From Beta vulgaris subsp. vulgaris (Eukaryota; Streptophyta; Magnoliopsida; Caryophyllales; Amaranthaceae), in contig NC_079205.1 of the NCBI RefSeq assembly GCF_026745355.1, forward strand, positions 47,532,027-47,596,026: 64,000 nt of DNA, written 5' to 3'. Made by a program: the position numbers and the translations under genes. Of the stretch, positions 12,156 through 24,036 are shown one piece after another. A model generated the notes under the pieces. It was not told the origin of the DNA. It worked only from the letters and a program-made list of their open reading frames with translations, and searched no databases. Position 1 is the first letter of the stretch. Each line of letters opens with the position of its first letter.

Positions 12156-12917
12156 CGAAAAAAAGATCGTCAAATTTGGCCAAAACCTCGCCTAAATCGC
12201 CTAAAAGCATGCATGCCAAGGAGCAGTGTGCCAAACGCATTAAGGTGCGCCTGAAGCACCGCTCTCGCGCCAGATGCAGAGGCAGTACGTCACGTGCAAT
12301 AATGCTGCATGGCACGCATCCTGTACATCTCATTTTTATGTCGCTTTAGTCGTCGTGGTTGTTTATCATGTGTTCGCATTTGTGTAGAATCATGATCATT
12401 CTAGGGTTCCTTTTTGTCTAAAAATAAAACTCACCTAATTTAAGCGAAAAATCAATTTTTTCATACATATCATCTAAGATTGAGTCTATCCTAAAAAGTA
12501 CATCTAGGAAACAAATGATCATACTAGTGTTAGAGTCATTGTGCATGTTTACCTTCTCCCATTTTATCCCTTTATCCAATTAATCTTCCTCATTAATCCT
12601 ACCCTATCATATTCCATCTCTTTCAAAAATATATCTATTCCAATATCAATCATCCTACACACTCTTCTATTATTCTATCTTTTCCGGAAACATTTGCCAA
12701 TCATCATCCTACCACATGTACCAAAAAAAAAGATCAAAAAAATTAATCGATCTTTCGTTATCCATCATCTTTTCCAAATAAGAGATAAAAACATTGAGTT
12801 CCTTCAAAATATGAATTTCAAAAATTCTAAGACTAGTCCAAACGCCTTTATCCAATCTAAGCCAACTAACCAACAAATATCACCAATATAATACCATAAT
12901 CCATTTCCAATTCATTT

Positions 12918-13105
12918 GCATTCATTTCAGGCCCATGTGCATTAGAGCCCATTCGCATTCATCCTGGGTCCATCTAACTTTGAGTCCTTGCATTCATTTT
13001 AGGCACATGATGTGTATTAGAATCTATTTACGTTCATCATGGGCCCATTTAAATTTGAGCCCATACATTCATATTAGGTGCACTAGCATAGAGTCCATCC
13101 TTTTC
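12918..13105 (+). repeat. Tandem repeat, about 73-bp unit, 2.6 copies
   Basis: Units start at 12918, 12990 and 13065 with the pattern CATTCATTTTAGGCACATG, ATTAGAGCCCATT, TTCATCATGGGCCCAT and TTTGAGCCC. The copies are clearly diverged. It lies in the non-coding internal part of the LTR-A/B retroelement, where such tandem arrays are common. Confidence 0.7.
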
Positions 13106-13299
13106 TTATAATAGGCAAGGTAGGATATTATTGCATCAAAATACACCAATGTGAACAATTCTAGAGACATGCCTCTAGAATGACAACAACACCAACAGAC
13201 TAAAGATTCCAATTATCTCTCCTTGAGAGTTACAAACCATATGTAATCACTATGGCTAATTTTAACAGGTATGATGCTATAAATTCTATTATATACACT

Positions 13300-15195
13300 G
13301 TATTTTATGCTATCTATGACTTTACCTATACATTTTACTTGGCTGTTCGACAAGGCATTGCTCCTCTCATGTCAAATGTGATATGTTGTACACATGATAG
13401 GAGAATGGAACACAGTTCTTTTGAATTTACTGTACTTCCTCCTGTGTATCTATCTACACATTGTGGTAATGTTAAGAATAAGTCTGTTCATTCCCAGCCA
13501 CTAAAAAATGCTTGTGATGCAGATCTTGCTAAAATAACGGTAAAAGAAAGGGTGTTGATGGCTCTCCATATCAGCTGCACACAGTAGGAAACAATCATCC
13601 TAGTGATCCCAATTTTCAGGAGCCTTTCCTTTGTATTCAATCTTCCTTGCATTAGAGAAAACGATGCTTAGGCTGACCTAGCTTGCACCAGATAGCCTTT
13701 GCCCAATACACCTCCCTGTTCAAAGGAGCAATGCTCTAGGAACTCAATTTAATCGGGTATTTAGGCATGCTTACTAGTTGGGCCTCTATGAGATAGCTTT
13801 TCATGCTCTCTTTCACCTTACACATTACTAGTACTCTTTGGGGAGTAATCCCACCAGTTTTGCTCTTTCAAGTATATGGAATGAATCCATTTTACCCAAA
13901 GTTTTTTTTTTTTTTATAGCAATCATCCATGCATGCTTTCCCATAGCTACCATGTTCCACATCTGAGCATTCCCGTACCCCCTTCTTTTTTTGTTTGACA
14001 TACATTCTTCCAAGCAACTTTACTGGGGTAACTTGAACCAGCTGTGCCACTCCAGAGGAAACTTCTGCATATGCTATTGATTTCCTTGAAAACACCCTTA
14101 TGAAGGATCATGATCTATGCGCAATAGGTTTGTAATGTCATCAATACAGAGTTTACTAAGGTAAGCGTCTTAGAAAAAGGCATGTTTCTTGAGCCCCAAA
14201 TCTTGATTTTTGAGCACATTTTCTCAACAGTCTTATCACAATCAGCAGCAGATATTTTCTTGGAACAGATAGGTATGCCCAGATATCTGAAAGGAAAAGA
14301 TCCCTTCATAAACCTTGTCATGTCTAAAATTCTTTGCACTTCTAAGTTAGACATGCCAGAACAATAAACATAAGTTTTAGAGGGATTAACTTGAAGACCA
14401 ATTGAGTCTGAAAAAAGCTTAAACCCCTGCATCATCATGTGAAAAGAATTCTACTCTCCCTCGCAACATAGAATGATGTCATCAACAAAGCATAGGTAGG
14501 TCAATCTTGTATTTCTACACTTTGGATGAAATTTAAAGCCTTCTTTTTCCCCTAACATTTTTAGAATCCCTGATAGGTATTCAACACACAGAACAAATGG
14601 CAAAGGGGATAAGGGACCCCATTGCCTCAAGCCTCTTTTTCCTTCAAAAAAACCCATGCAGTGATCCATTTATAACTAGGGAGAATATGGGAATCCTAAC
14701 ACAAGTCATGATGAGCTTGACAAAATGTTCAGGGAACTGCAACCCCACTAACATTTCTTCCACAAAATCCCACTCAACTGTATCATAAACCTTTTGTAAA
14801 TCAAGCTTAATGATGCAACCTACCAAAGAATTCTTCCTTTCATAACCTTTGGCCAGGTCTTGACAGACCAGGATATTATGTGCTATAAAATCTACTGTGG
14901 ACAAATGCTCCTTGATTTTGAGCAACAATGTCAGGCATAATGTCCTTGAGTCTAGCATGTAGAACTTTAGAAATGCATTTATAGATTGCATTGTAACAAG
15001 AGTTAGGTCTGAATTCCTTAACACTTTCATGACATTTACCTTCAGGGGTGAGAGTAATGCTTGTAGCATTAATCTCCCTCAAAAGCTTCCATGTGTTAAG
15101 AAAATCCAGAGTGGCATTGCACAAATCATCAACTATGAAATCACAAGTCCCCTTGATGAATGAGCTACCAAAGCCAATTAGTCCCGTACTACTCC
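13300..15195 (-). pseudogene. LINE-1 type retrotransposon, 5'-truncated ORF2 remnant
   Basis: Minus-strand fragments read in order as the C-terminal two-thirds of a plant L1 ORF2. They start in the reverse transcriptase fingers (about 15190, [18 protein letters not shown]), pass through a changed primer-grip motif GLRQWGPLSP (normally GDPLSP; near 14620), the catalytic box FVDDI (normally FADD; near 14480) and NPSKTYVYCSG, and end in the zf-RVT region (REVYWAKAIWCKL and QPKHRF near 13660-13720). Stops and frameshifts break every section. The 3' limit is unclear and no poly-A tail was found. The call does not depend on the exact ends. Confidence 0.88.
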
Positions 15196-16891
15196 AAAGC
15201 ACATATTTTCCCCATTTCTATCTCTCATTTCCATTTCCCATTTTCCATTTCCATTTTCCATTTCTCGTTCCCATTTTCATCTCTCGTTCAAAAAAAAAAA
15301 AAAATCATTCCTTAGAACTTATAAGCAAGGTCCACTCAATTTCGTTCATGTCCGGTCGATAGATTATAACTTAGGAACGCCTAATGGAGGAACAAAAAGT
15401 TGAGCGTACTCTACAACTCATCAAGCACACTATCACCACCATGACTTCATCTAGAGTCATAAAGATTACTTTTGAATGCCTTCACAGTAGAGGCGCGATC
15501 ACTTTTATAGAGTGTACTTCGAGCCCTACACGTGAAAGAAAAATTCCAAACAACGAAACCAAAACTTCTACTGCAAATTCTACATGACATCTAGTGTTAA
15601 ATACAAATGCACTACTAAACATAGTCGATGACGATAGATTACTAATACTTGCTACAACAAGAATCAGCACCAATAACCCCTTAGATAGTGCATCAACAAT
15701 TCAACACGCTCAGTATTTTATTTCTAGTTTTCTAGGATGAGTCAGAGAGTCGTTACCTAAGATATTTATGTCCTTTCTCATCGATTCTATTTCATAATAG
15801 GACTTTATCAATTATAGCCTTTCCATTTTCATTTCCATTTTAATTTTCTTTTTCTTTTCATTGTCCTTTCACCATGATGCTTCGAATTAATTCGATGATG
15901 AAACCCAAAAAATTATCTCTAACGACCTTGATTAATGAAAAAAAATACATTGGATTATTAGTTATTATCCTCTTTGCTCCATCCTTTCATAAGACATCAT
16001 ACAAAAGCCATCTCTATTCAACCTGAGATGAAAAAAAATCCCTTAAGCCATCATCCTCCATAAAGCCAAATAGCCTTTCAAATTAAAGCTCCAAAAATAA
16101 CTTTCAAACCTTCCAATACCTTAAACCACAAAAAAGCTTGTGTGCAAATCTCAATACATAAAAAAACAATGGCAGGCAAAAAAAAAAAAGCGAATGAAAA
16201 AAATTAAAAGTGAGAAAAATGACAAAAACGCACAAAGGATGATGCAAAAGTAGAAAAGTCAAGCTAGGGGGTTTGCACACAATTTCCATCCCTCATTCAA
16301 ATCTTTCAATCAATCAAAACCTTAACCCATATAATCCAAATTCATAATCCTTACCTTGGCCCATCTAATTAAACCTTCATAAAAACCTGAAGCTTCAAAC
16401 CTCTAACCTTTCATCAACCATAACTCCTTCTCTAAGGTATATCCAAGCCTGCTAGGTTGAAAACCCGAAAGGGTGGTCTAGTAAAAAGTTAGGACAAGAA
16501 AAAAAAGATTAAGAGTTTAATCATATCCAGAACTACGAATGGTTTGATTCTGCAAGGGTAATACGTTGGAGTCCTCATCTCGAGCTAAAATAAAATTAAT
16601 TAATATCTTGTGATTTAATATTCTAGAATTCAGGAGCATACTCTTTCCAGATCCCAAGATAGACTTAAGTATGAACCTAACGACGTCAAAGCTTTTTCCT
16701 ACCTACATTTATTTAAGTCACAAATTTTAAACCTTTTATTTTTCAATCCAAACTGTCTTTTTCCCTTGAAGGATCTAAGTTTCCGATAATTCCATGGTCT
16801 CTGGCGATATTTATCTTTGCTTATATCAACTCCCCAAAGAAGAATTCTAGTGAAGAAATCTGAATGCTAAAGACAAATAAGTACGATCCAA
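15196..16891 (+). other. Non-coding internal region of the LTR-A/B retroelement
   Basis: Low-complexity, pyrimidine-rich DNA with an imperfect CCATTT/CCATTTT array at about 15210-15290 and a similar one near 15825-15870. I found no domain in the short frames here. It is contiguous with the sequence beyond the CACTA element at 16892-18339. Confidence 0.45.
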
Positions 16892-17170
16892 CACTAGTGG
16901 AAAAAAGCCCATATGATGCAATCAAACTCGGACTTACTGATGCTGTTTTGGTCCGCATCAGGTGTGATCGCAGCAGATCCCAATTATTTACCGGATCATT
17001 AAATAATTTTTTGATTCGGTTTTAAGCTAAAACCGCAGCAGATTCTGAAATTTATGTCAAAAAAAGGTGCAAACCTGCATCCTACAGGTTTGCACTACTA
17101 TATCTCAAATCTCAACATATTTTGAAGCTTGTGTACCTTAAAGGTACACACACACACAACACACACACAC

Positions 17171-17212
<42 letters not shown>

Positions 17213-18339
17213 AAAACCAAAATTACAAAAAAAAAGAAAAAAAAATGACTAAAGGTTTGGAATTTCATAACCAAAAATGAAAATGAACGAAAAAAAACTA
17301 AATCTAAATAAAAAAAAACGTAAATTACTTAACATGAACGAAAATTACAAAAAAAAATGAACTAGATCTAACTAAAAATATATTTTACAGAAAATGAACG
17401 AAAATTACAATATTACTAGATCTAAGTACAAAACCTTAATTACAAAAAACAAAAGAAAAAATTGAACCACGAACTAGATCAGATTTTCGTTATTTTTTCT
17501 AAAAATCAAAATCGCAAACCCTAATCAGAGAGTAAAATCATAAAATGAAAACTATAATTCAAATGCTAAAAATCGACATAAAGAACCCTAAAAGTTCACT
17601 AAAAGACTTGTCGAAAATGACGAAAATAGAGGGGATGAAGAAAATCAATTCGCTTCGTTTGCTTCAATTGCGCATCTTCGTTCGCCAAAAATGAATGATT
17701 CGTGGCGGTTTGCGGTCGACAAAATCATGAAAGCCTCTCTTCCAAGGACTTGTTGGAATCGACCAAGAAACGACTTGGAATTGAGAGGGGACGAAGAAAC
17801 GACGAGAAATTGAGAGGGGACGAAGAAACGACGGCGGTTGACATTGCGTAGATCGAAGAAAAGGATAGGGGAGGATGAAAAAGGGGAGTGAGAGTGGGCG
17901 TTTGAGAGAGGGAGTTAGGGTTTCATGGGAGGAGAGAGTAGTGGCTGGAAAGAGAATGAGGCGTTAGGGTTTGTGGGTTTGAGGCTGGGACGAAGAGAGG
18001 AGAGAGGGAAGAGGGTGGGAGAGCAGAGGGCGAGGGAGAGAAATGGGCCACGCTTTTTTTTTAAATAGGATGAAGTGGGCCGCAAAGAAAATAGGCCACA
18101 AGAGACTGGGCCACGTGTTTTTCTTATAAAAAAATAACGAAAATATGATCCGGTCTTGTGAACTAGATCAGATTAAAAAAAATCCGCATCAGTTTCTAAA
18201 ATCTAATGCGATCCACAAAAGGACCGCATCAGATTGTCCTACCAGCTTTCCCTCCCATTTTTTATGTTGATTTCCAGATGTGGTTTTACATAAATCGAAT
18301 CTATTACTAAGTGACGGATAAGGTTTTTTTCCACTAGTG
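16892..18339. mobile_element. Non-autonomous CACTA element 1 (1448 bp)
   Basis: The left end CACTAGTGGAAAAAA and the right end TTTTTTTCCACTAGTG form terminal inverted repeats, and a perfect 3-bp target duplication CAA flanks them (16889-16891 and 18340-18342). These are defining features of the CACTA (CMC) superfamily. Short subterminal repeats containing CCGCATCAG/GATCCGG motifs occur on both sides, the expected transposase-binding arrays. No transposase ORF is visible. Confidence 0.93.
17146..17211 (+). repeat. (CA)n microsatellite
   Basis: An interrupted (AC)n tract of about 65 bp with AAC interruptions, inside CACTA element 1. Its length makes it a likely length-polymorphic marker. Confidence 0.9.
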
Positions 18340-18342
18340 CAA

Positions 18343-18950
18343 TCAAGACTCAGAATGCATGATTCAAGACAAGCTAACCAATGTGAGTCTTCCTATATTT
18401 ATGGTGGTTCTTTCAAATTAAACAACCGAAAAGTTGTAGTCTGCTGATCTCGTTTGCGAACCCCGCTTCATTGCCAAAACAGTTTCCGAAAATCATTAGA
18501 TCTCTCTACCTATTTGAACCTCCTAATCTTGCATAACCCTGACCTTGGATGACATTCTATCTTTCTTATCCTTTCATAACGTGACCTTGCATGACGTTTC
18601 ATCTTCCTTAGCTTTGCATAACATTAATCCTTGCATAGCGTCAACTAACCTTAGTGCTTGCATAACTTGAATCTTTGCATATCGTCTCGTACATCCTTAG
18701 AGAGTCTAAGTTTGCATCTTTGCATCATTATGTGAACTATCTGAGATGTCTGCATCTATCTGTTAACATCTTGTCTTGCAAGTAATCAGATTACTTGTAG
18801 TTATCATTTTGCAGGCTAATTTATTTTGCAGAAATCGGCGATATATAGATTAGTTCTAATTAAGTTGTAGAGCGTTTAGAACCGTTCTCTATCCAGACAC
18901 CGTATACTTTGACTATCAGCTTCCTGAACCGCTGTCAAAGTGGGGGCTTC
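18343..18950 (+). other. 3' internal segment and polypurine tract before LTR-B
   Basis: Non-coding sequence that recurs, with nested insertions, at 19931-20119, 22285-22367 and 31648-31811. It ends with the purine-rich CAAAGTGGGGGCTTC, the expected position of a polypurine tract immediately upstream of the 3' LTR start TGTAGACAC at 18951. This repeat establishes the tandem arrangement of LTR-B and LTR-C. Confidence 0.65.
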
Positions 18951-19930
18951 TGTAGACACAAAATCGTCTCTCCTTATTGAGTGTCCAATGATGAAACATA
19001 CCACAGTCCTAATTATCCTGGTTCAAAGGAGCATCAATCGAACAAGCTAAGCCCAAAAACATTTGGAAAATATAAAGCCGATTTTTAAATCCAAGCCTAA
19101 CTTTTAAAGGCCAAGTTAATCATTCCTCATCATCAATTATATTTTTCATATTTAATACTTCCTCCGTTTCTTAATAAGTGCAACATAGAGAAAGTGGGGG
19201 AATACCAAGGAATGTAGAGAGAGAAAGTTGGGACCACACTAAAGTAGAGTAATTCAAGTGATGAAACAAAAAATTTGTGGTCCCCTCTTGCTTTTTGGTG
19301 GCATATTTGTAATAATATTGAACTTTTTTTACCATTTTGAGCTTGGTTGCACTTATTGTGACTAATCCAAATAAGGGAAATGTTGCACTTATTAAGAAAC
19401 AGAGGTAGTATTAATTATTCCTGATAATTATTTTTAAAGGATATTTCGAAAATAAGATTTTTATTCTTAAAGATAGTTGATTTAGATTTCAAAGGATAGG
19501 CTTTATTAAGGATAATTTTTTTTAAATGAATAAAAAAAGGGACAGAAAGTAAGCGCGCGTGGCATAAAGTTGTGCGTTTGACGCACAGTTTTGCGCATGG
19601 CGCACAACTTGCTGGGCGTCTGATGCTCATATGTGTGTTAAGCACAAAGCGGTGCGCTAGGCGCACAATTTTATTTTAACTTTTTGTCTTCGGTTTTCTT
19701 TGCCTATAAATACCTCGTTTTTTCGAACGGCCTTTCATAATGCTTGCCTACGACTTCTACACATAGTCTCCTATTCTCAAACTCATATTCAAACACGTTC
19801 AAATATTTTCAAAAAAATTCGTGTCTTCGGATTCCTTATTTCAAGCTTCAAGATTGCTCATCCTGAAAATCGTTGCATAACACACCCATGCGACATAGGT
19901 ATAATTCGTAATGATCATTTCCTATTTGGT
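18951..19930 (+). repeat. LTR copy B (3'-truncated, contains a MITE)
   Basis: Starts TGTAGACACAAAATCG after a polypurine tract. It shares the TATA box (CCTATAAATACC near 19701) and the flanking region with LTR-A and LTR-C. After roughly 19925 it stops matching the other two and joins the same 3' internal segment that precedes LTR-B, so about 600 bp of LTR plus the element interior are missing. Upstream of the TATA box are GC-rich palindromes (GTGCGCTAGGCGCAC type). A mariner MITE is inserted at 19158-19408. Confidence 0.75.
19158..19408. mobile_element. Mariner/Stowaway-like MITE inside LTR-B
   Basis: A 251-bp element: left end CTTCCTCCGTTTCTTAATAA, right end (reverse complement) CTACCTCTGTTTCTTAATAA, with TA on both sides (19156-19157 and 19409-19410). 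It shares the AATAAGTGCAAC core with the MITE at 2501-2763 and interrupts LTR-B sequence that is continuous in LTR-C. Confidence 0.85.
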
Positions 19931-20119
19931 GTGATTCCTCCAAATTAAACTTCCGACGAGTTGTAATCTGGGGATTTCACTTGCGGACCCCAATTTTGAC
20001 CATAACAACTTTCGAAAATCAACCTATATCTCTACCAATCCCGTCTTCCTAGCTTTGTAAAATCTCGACCTTGCATAGCGGACAATCTACGTTTTTAGCT
20101 TTGCAAAACCATGATCATT

Positions 20120-22284
20120 CACTAGTGGAAAAATTCCAACTAATTCGGTCAAATTTGGCTTATTTAATTCGCCAATGGACCGGATTATGTTGGTCCCGAA
20201 GGTGTTGACAAAATTTAAATGATTGGATTCAAAATCGAATCAGTTAACCATTAAATGATCTTGTTTTAAGGTGAAAACCAAATCAATTTTTGGTTAACTG
20301 GTCCAGTTTCACGTTAAAATCGGATCAGTTAGGGTGTATTTTGTGTAAGATAAAAGTCGAACCAAATGGCTACAGGCGACAGGCCCACAACCAGTTTCCG
20401 TAACCTACTATCAATTGCAACATTTAGCAATTCCAAAGAATATAAAACAAATTAGTACTTTGCAACTAAATTTGGATACTTTAAGATGGTCACAGTTAAT
20501 CAGAGAGGAAGTGAGAATAAGAGAGGAACGTGATATTTTTATCGTTGCCAGAAAAAATAGATAGTAACATGAAACAACTTTGTAACTAAATTACAAGAGA
20601 AATTACATCTGAACTAAAATTATATCAAATTACAAACAAAAATAAATTCAAAAAAATGTCTTACAGATTTACAAACATTATACAATCTTAGAAATTACAT
20701 GTGAACTAAAAAAAACTAGATAACAAATTACAATAATGAAAAATCAAAGAATAAATAATAAACTTAAACCCTAAAAAAAGAAAAAAATGATATCGTATCT
20801 AAACCAAAAAACGAAATGAAATTAAATCATAAACTAAAAACCAAAAAAGTTTAATGAAATTAGATCTTGAACTAAAAACCGAACCCTAATTAGAAAAATG
20901 ACGAACCCATTTTCGCTAATGAAGGAAAACCTAATCGAGATCAAGCGAGAAAGATAAGAGAGAAGGAAACCCTTTTTCGTTGTTGATCTTCACTGATTAT
21001 TTTTGCTAAGTTGTTGTTCTTCACTAATGGTGGTGTTGGCGAAGATGGGGAGAAGAAGAGAGAGCAATATTGACGATGTTGTTGGCGAGGCGATAGGAGG
21101 AGACAAATTGTAAACGTCACTTTTGTCGGCACCACTCATGGAGCCGACTACGTCTAGGCGAAATGCTAGACGTTAGACGAGGCTATGGCGGTTGAGATAT
21201 ATAACACTTGATAGTGGTACACGGCTAAGAAGTTATACTCGACCCTTGCGCGTCCAAGCTGAGTACCCTAAGAGATGGGCTGAGATCCGAGAGGGGCACA
21301 CTACTGAGTGAGCGGTTACTCAGGGCAGTTAGTGTGTGAGGGAAGTGGGTGGTTGAGTAACAACCCATCACCACTCTCTTTGATTTAAGGTACCCAATCA
21401 ACAAGATATTGGGCAGTTATCCCACGATTGAGGAGTTCCAGCATCATGGATATGTTAGTGGGTGGTTATCAGAGTTAGCGGGTGGTTACCTGATTATGTG
21501 GCTGGGCTGTAGCCACTATGTTGTATTACAAATAGAAGCCTTATGTTAGGCATTTGGTAGAGAATTTCTGTAAACACTTTAGCGTTGTATGAAAGTTGCT
21601 CTCAAGAAATAAAACCTCTTTCTATCTATTGTGTTCTCGTGTAATCTCGTGTATGCTCTTACTTACGTAGTTCTATTATACAATGTACGTGAGTGTCGTA
21701 GGCTAGTCAATAAATTGTCTAGGCACAATCACATGAACCTCTTAGTGCGAAAAGGGGTAAATTGATAAATTTTATGTGACACAAGTGATGTCAGAAGATT
21801 CATGGCGGTTGAGAGGTGTTTGTGCATTAAAAAGGAGGCTAGAGAAGAGTTAAGAGAGAAGAGATGAGAGAGGAGTGACAGTTGATGGAGGGGGGAAAAC
21901 CCTAGGGAAGGATGAAGGCTGTAATGTAGAGAGGAATGGGGATTAAGGTTTTACATACGAGAAATAGGAGAGAAAGGGGATGTGGAAGAGAGACAAGGAA
22001 AATGGAAAACGGCTTTGAAAGATCGAGGCCTGAAGGAAACGAGGGAAATGACGAGGGACTAGTGGTTTATTGTGTTGATAAATTGGGCCAGCCCAACTGA
22101 TCCGGGTATGAATTGGACTGGATTAGTTGAGAGATATAGGAGAAGATTGGATGAAAATTGGGCGAGATCTAAGACTCGGTTGATCCGGGCATGGCAAGAA
22201 ATCGGATCAGTTGACTTTGACTGATATTATTTAGGAAAAACTGGGTCATTTAACTTGTGTTATTTAAGGTTTTTCCCACCAAGT
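20120..22284. mobile_element. Non-autonomous CACTA element 2 (about 2.2 kb)
   Basis: The left end CACTAGTGGAAAAATTCC is intact. The right end is a decayed inverted copy (TTTTTCCCACCAAG near 22270-22284). The element splits the 3' internal segment of the LTR retroelement, which resumes at about 22285. Subterminal motifs of the ATCGGATCAGTT and GATCCGG type occur on both sides. The right boundary is uncertain by a few bp and no clean duplication remains. A retro-insertion sits inside (21198-21801). Confidence 0.75.
21198..21801 (+). mobile_element. Solo-LTR-like insertion flanked by 13-bp direct repeats
   Basis: About 600 bp lie between perfect direct repeats ATGGCGGTTGAGA (21185-21197 and 21802-21814) inside CACTA element 2. 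The insert looks like an LTR. It has a possible promoter (TATTACAAATAGAAGCC near 21524) and a downstream AAATAAAACC signal near 21608. Near its end TGATGTCAGAAG (about 21787) is weakly like the initiator-Met tRNA primer site TGGTATCAGAGC. The 13-bp repeat is too long for normal integrase insertion, so the mechanism is unclear. Confidence 0.5.
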
Positions 22285-22394
22285 TTGTATTATTGCATCA
22301 TTATGTGCATTATATCAGCTGTTTGCACCTATCTGCTAACATCTTGTCATGCAGGCCAATCACATTGTTTTTTTTTTTTTGTAAGTAAGTAGTA

Positions 22395-22810
22395 TTGGCT
22401 TTTCTAAAAAAAACTTTACAACTGAAACCTCAAAGAGAGGCGGAAACCAAAACTGACCAAGACAGTCCCAAATTACAAATTGGTGAACCAATGATTATCT
22501 CTAGTCTCTACTGCTCAATTGGGCAGATTTTAGAAAAACCCCCTAAGTTTAACTTTACATTTCATTTCCTTCACTATACTAGCTATTCTATGTACTTTCA
22601 TGATTCAGTATACCTCATTCCTTCCTTCCCAAGTATGGTAAGTAGCAGCTGCCAGAATCATGTAAATAATTTTCTTTCTCATGTTAGTCCATCCTGACCT
22701 TCTTTTGATCCAATTTATCCATTGAGCTATACTCCTAAATCTGTATATGACTCCCACTCATCGAAGCAACTAACAGAGGAGCTGTTAAATGAAAGCACAA
22801 TCAAAGAATA
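22395..22810 (-). pseudogene. LINE ORF2 C-terminal region
   Basis: Minus-strand frames read as the end of an L1 ORF2. Directly after the CACTA junction comes the motif FFDCAF, completing the zf-RVT signature. Further on are AAAYHTWEGRNEV, matching the typical ...IW.ERN motif, and a lysine-rich end. Stops and frame changes occur. The poly-A tail follows at 22368-22380. Confidence 0.75.
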
Positions 22811-24036
22811 CACTAGGGGAAAAAAAGGAAGGGGAAAAAAAGCGCAGCCCTTCACTTAGTAGGGCTGCGCTTTTAGGAAAAGCGCAACCCTTCTCACACT
22901 CAGAAGAGCTGCGCTTTTCTACAAGCGCAACCCTACTAAGTGAAGGGCTGCGCTTTTCTTCAAAGGCGCAACCCTTCTGTTATATAGGGTTGTGCTTTTG
23001 AAGAAAAGCGCAGCCCTTCTTAAAAAAAATTTGAAATAAAAAATTCGCGGGCTTCAAATATTAAGCGGGCATCAAATATATTATCCCTCATTCTCTCTCC
23101 TCTCTTACGTCCCTCCTCCCTTTTCCCCCCTCTCTCACGTCCCTCCTCCCTTTCCTCCTTCTCTCTCATCCTCTATTCTCTCTCAAAAACTCCTAGAAAC
23201 GTTGCGACAAAAAGCCTGAAATGATTTGCACTAATCATGCCGACGGAGTCCGATTGCCTATTGTGATACCTTTTCGGAAGCGGAACGGGCCAACGAGCCA
23301 AACACATCGCTACGCCATGACGTATAGGCTTTTTAAGCCATCCGAGTTCGTTTAAGGCTCCAAATAAGCATTTTAAGTTTTTCCGAATTTTAGTATTTCC
23401 TTAATTATGTATTAGGGTTTTGCTTTATGTATTTAAACATTATTAGGTTAATGTTTGGAGGTAGTTCTTGTATTTTCAGATCTATAATTTCTTAATCTTT
23501 GTTTTGATTAATGTTCTTGTATTTTCATATCTATAATTTCTTCTCTTCTCTTTTGTATATTTGTTTTTGTTCCTTTTCGTTTCGTTCTATTTTTTTGTTT
23601 TGGGTTTAGCTGCATTGTAGAGATCTATAATTTCTTCTCTTCTGTGTATTTGGGTTTATTAGTTGCATTGTAGATCTATAATTTCTTCTCTTCTGGATTT
23701 GGATGGTTTCTTCTGTAATTTCTTCTCTTCTTTAAAGTTTAATGCAAATGTTAAAATTCAGAAAATATGAGATTAATAGTAAAAAAAATGTCGAATTTTT
23801 TTTTTTTTTTTTTTTTTTTTAGGAACGGCTGCGCTTTTACCTAAAAAGCGCAACCCTTCAAGCTTAGAAGGGTTGCGCTTTTTAGGTAAAAGCGCAGCCC
23901 TTCCTTGTGAAGGGCTGCGCTCGTCTAGCGCAGCCCTACTTAAAAAGTGAAGGGCTGCTATTGAAAGGGCTGCTGTCAAAAAGCGTAGCTCTACAGGCCT
24001 TTTTCAGCGCAGCCCTTCTTCATTTTTCCACTAGTG
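22811..24036. mobile_element. Non-autonomous CACTA element 3 (1226 bp) with hairpin arrays
   Basis: Left end CACTAGGGGAAAAA, right end TTTTTCCACTAGTG, 3-bp target duplication ATA on both sides (22808-22810 and 24037-24039). It is inserted in the LINE: with one ATA copy discounted, the minus-strand LINE frame reads straight through the zf-RVT motif HLFFDCAF. Both subterminal zones are packed with about nine to ten copies of an AAAAGCGCAGCCCTTC-type motif in alternating orientation. The centre (23040-23800) is T-rich with no recognisable transposase. Confidence 0.95.

Noticed and set aside
12837..13110. CRISPR-like spaced repeats
   Set aside because: The roughly 73-bp units are contiguous and diverged, with no constant repeat plus unique spacer pattern, in a plant genome.
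13252..13587. Plus-strand 111-aa open frame as a gene
   Set aside because: It lies opposite the decayed C-terminal part of the minus-strand LINE and shows no domain, so it is probably a shadow frame.
22789..23001. Ala/Ser/Phe-rich 70-aa frame
   Set aside because: It is a translation of the CACTA 3 subterminal repeat array.
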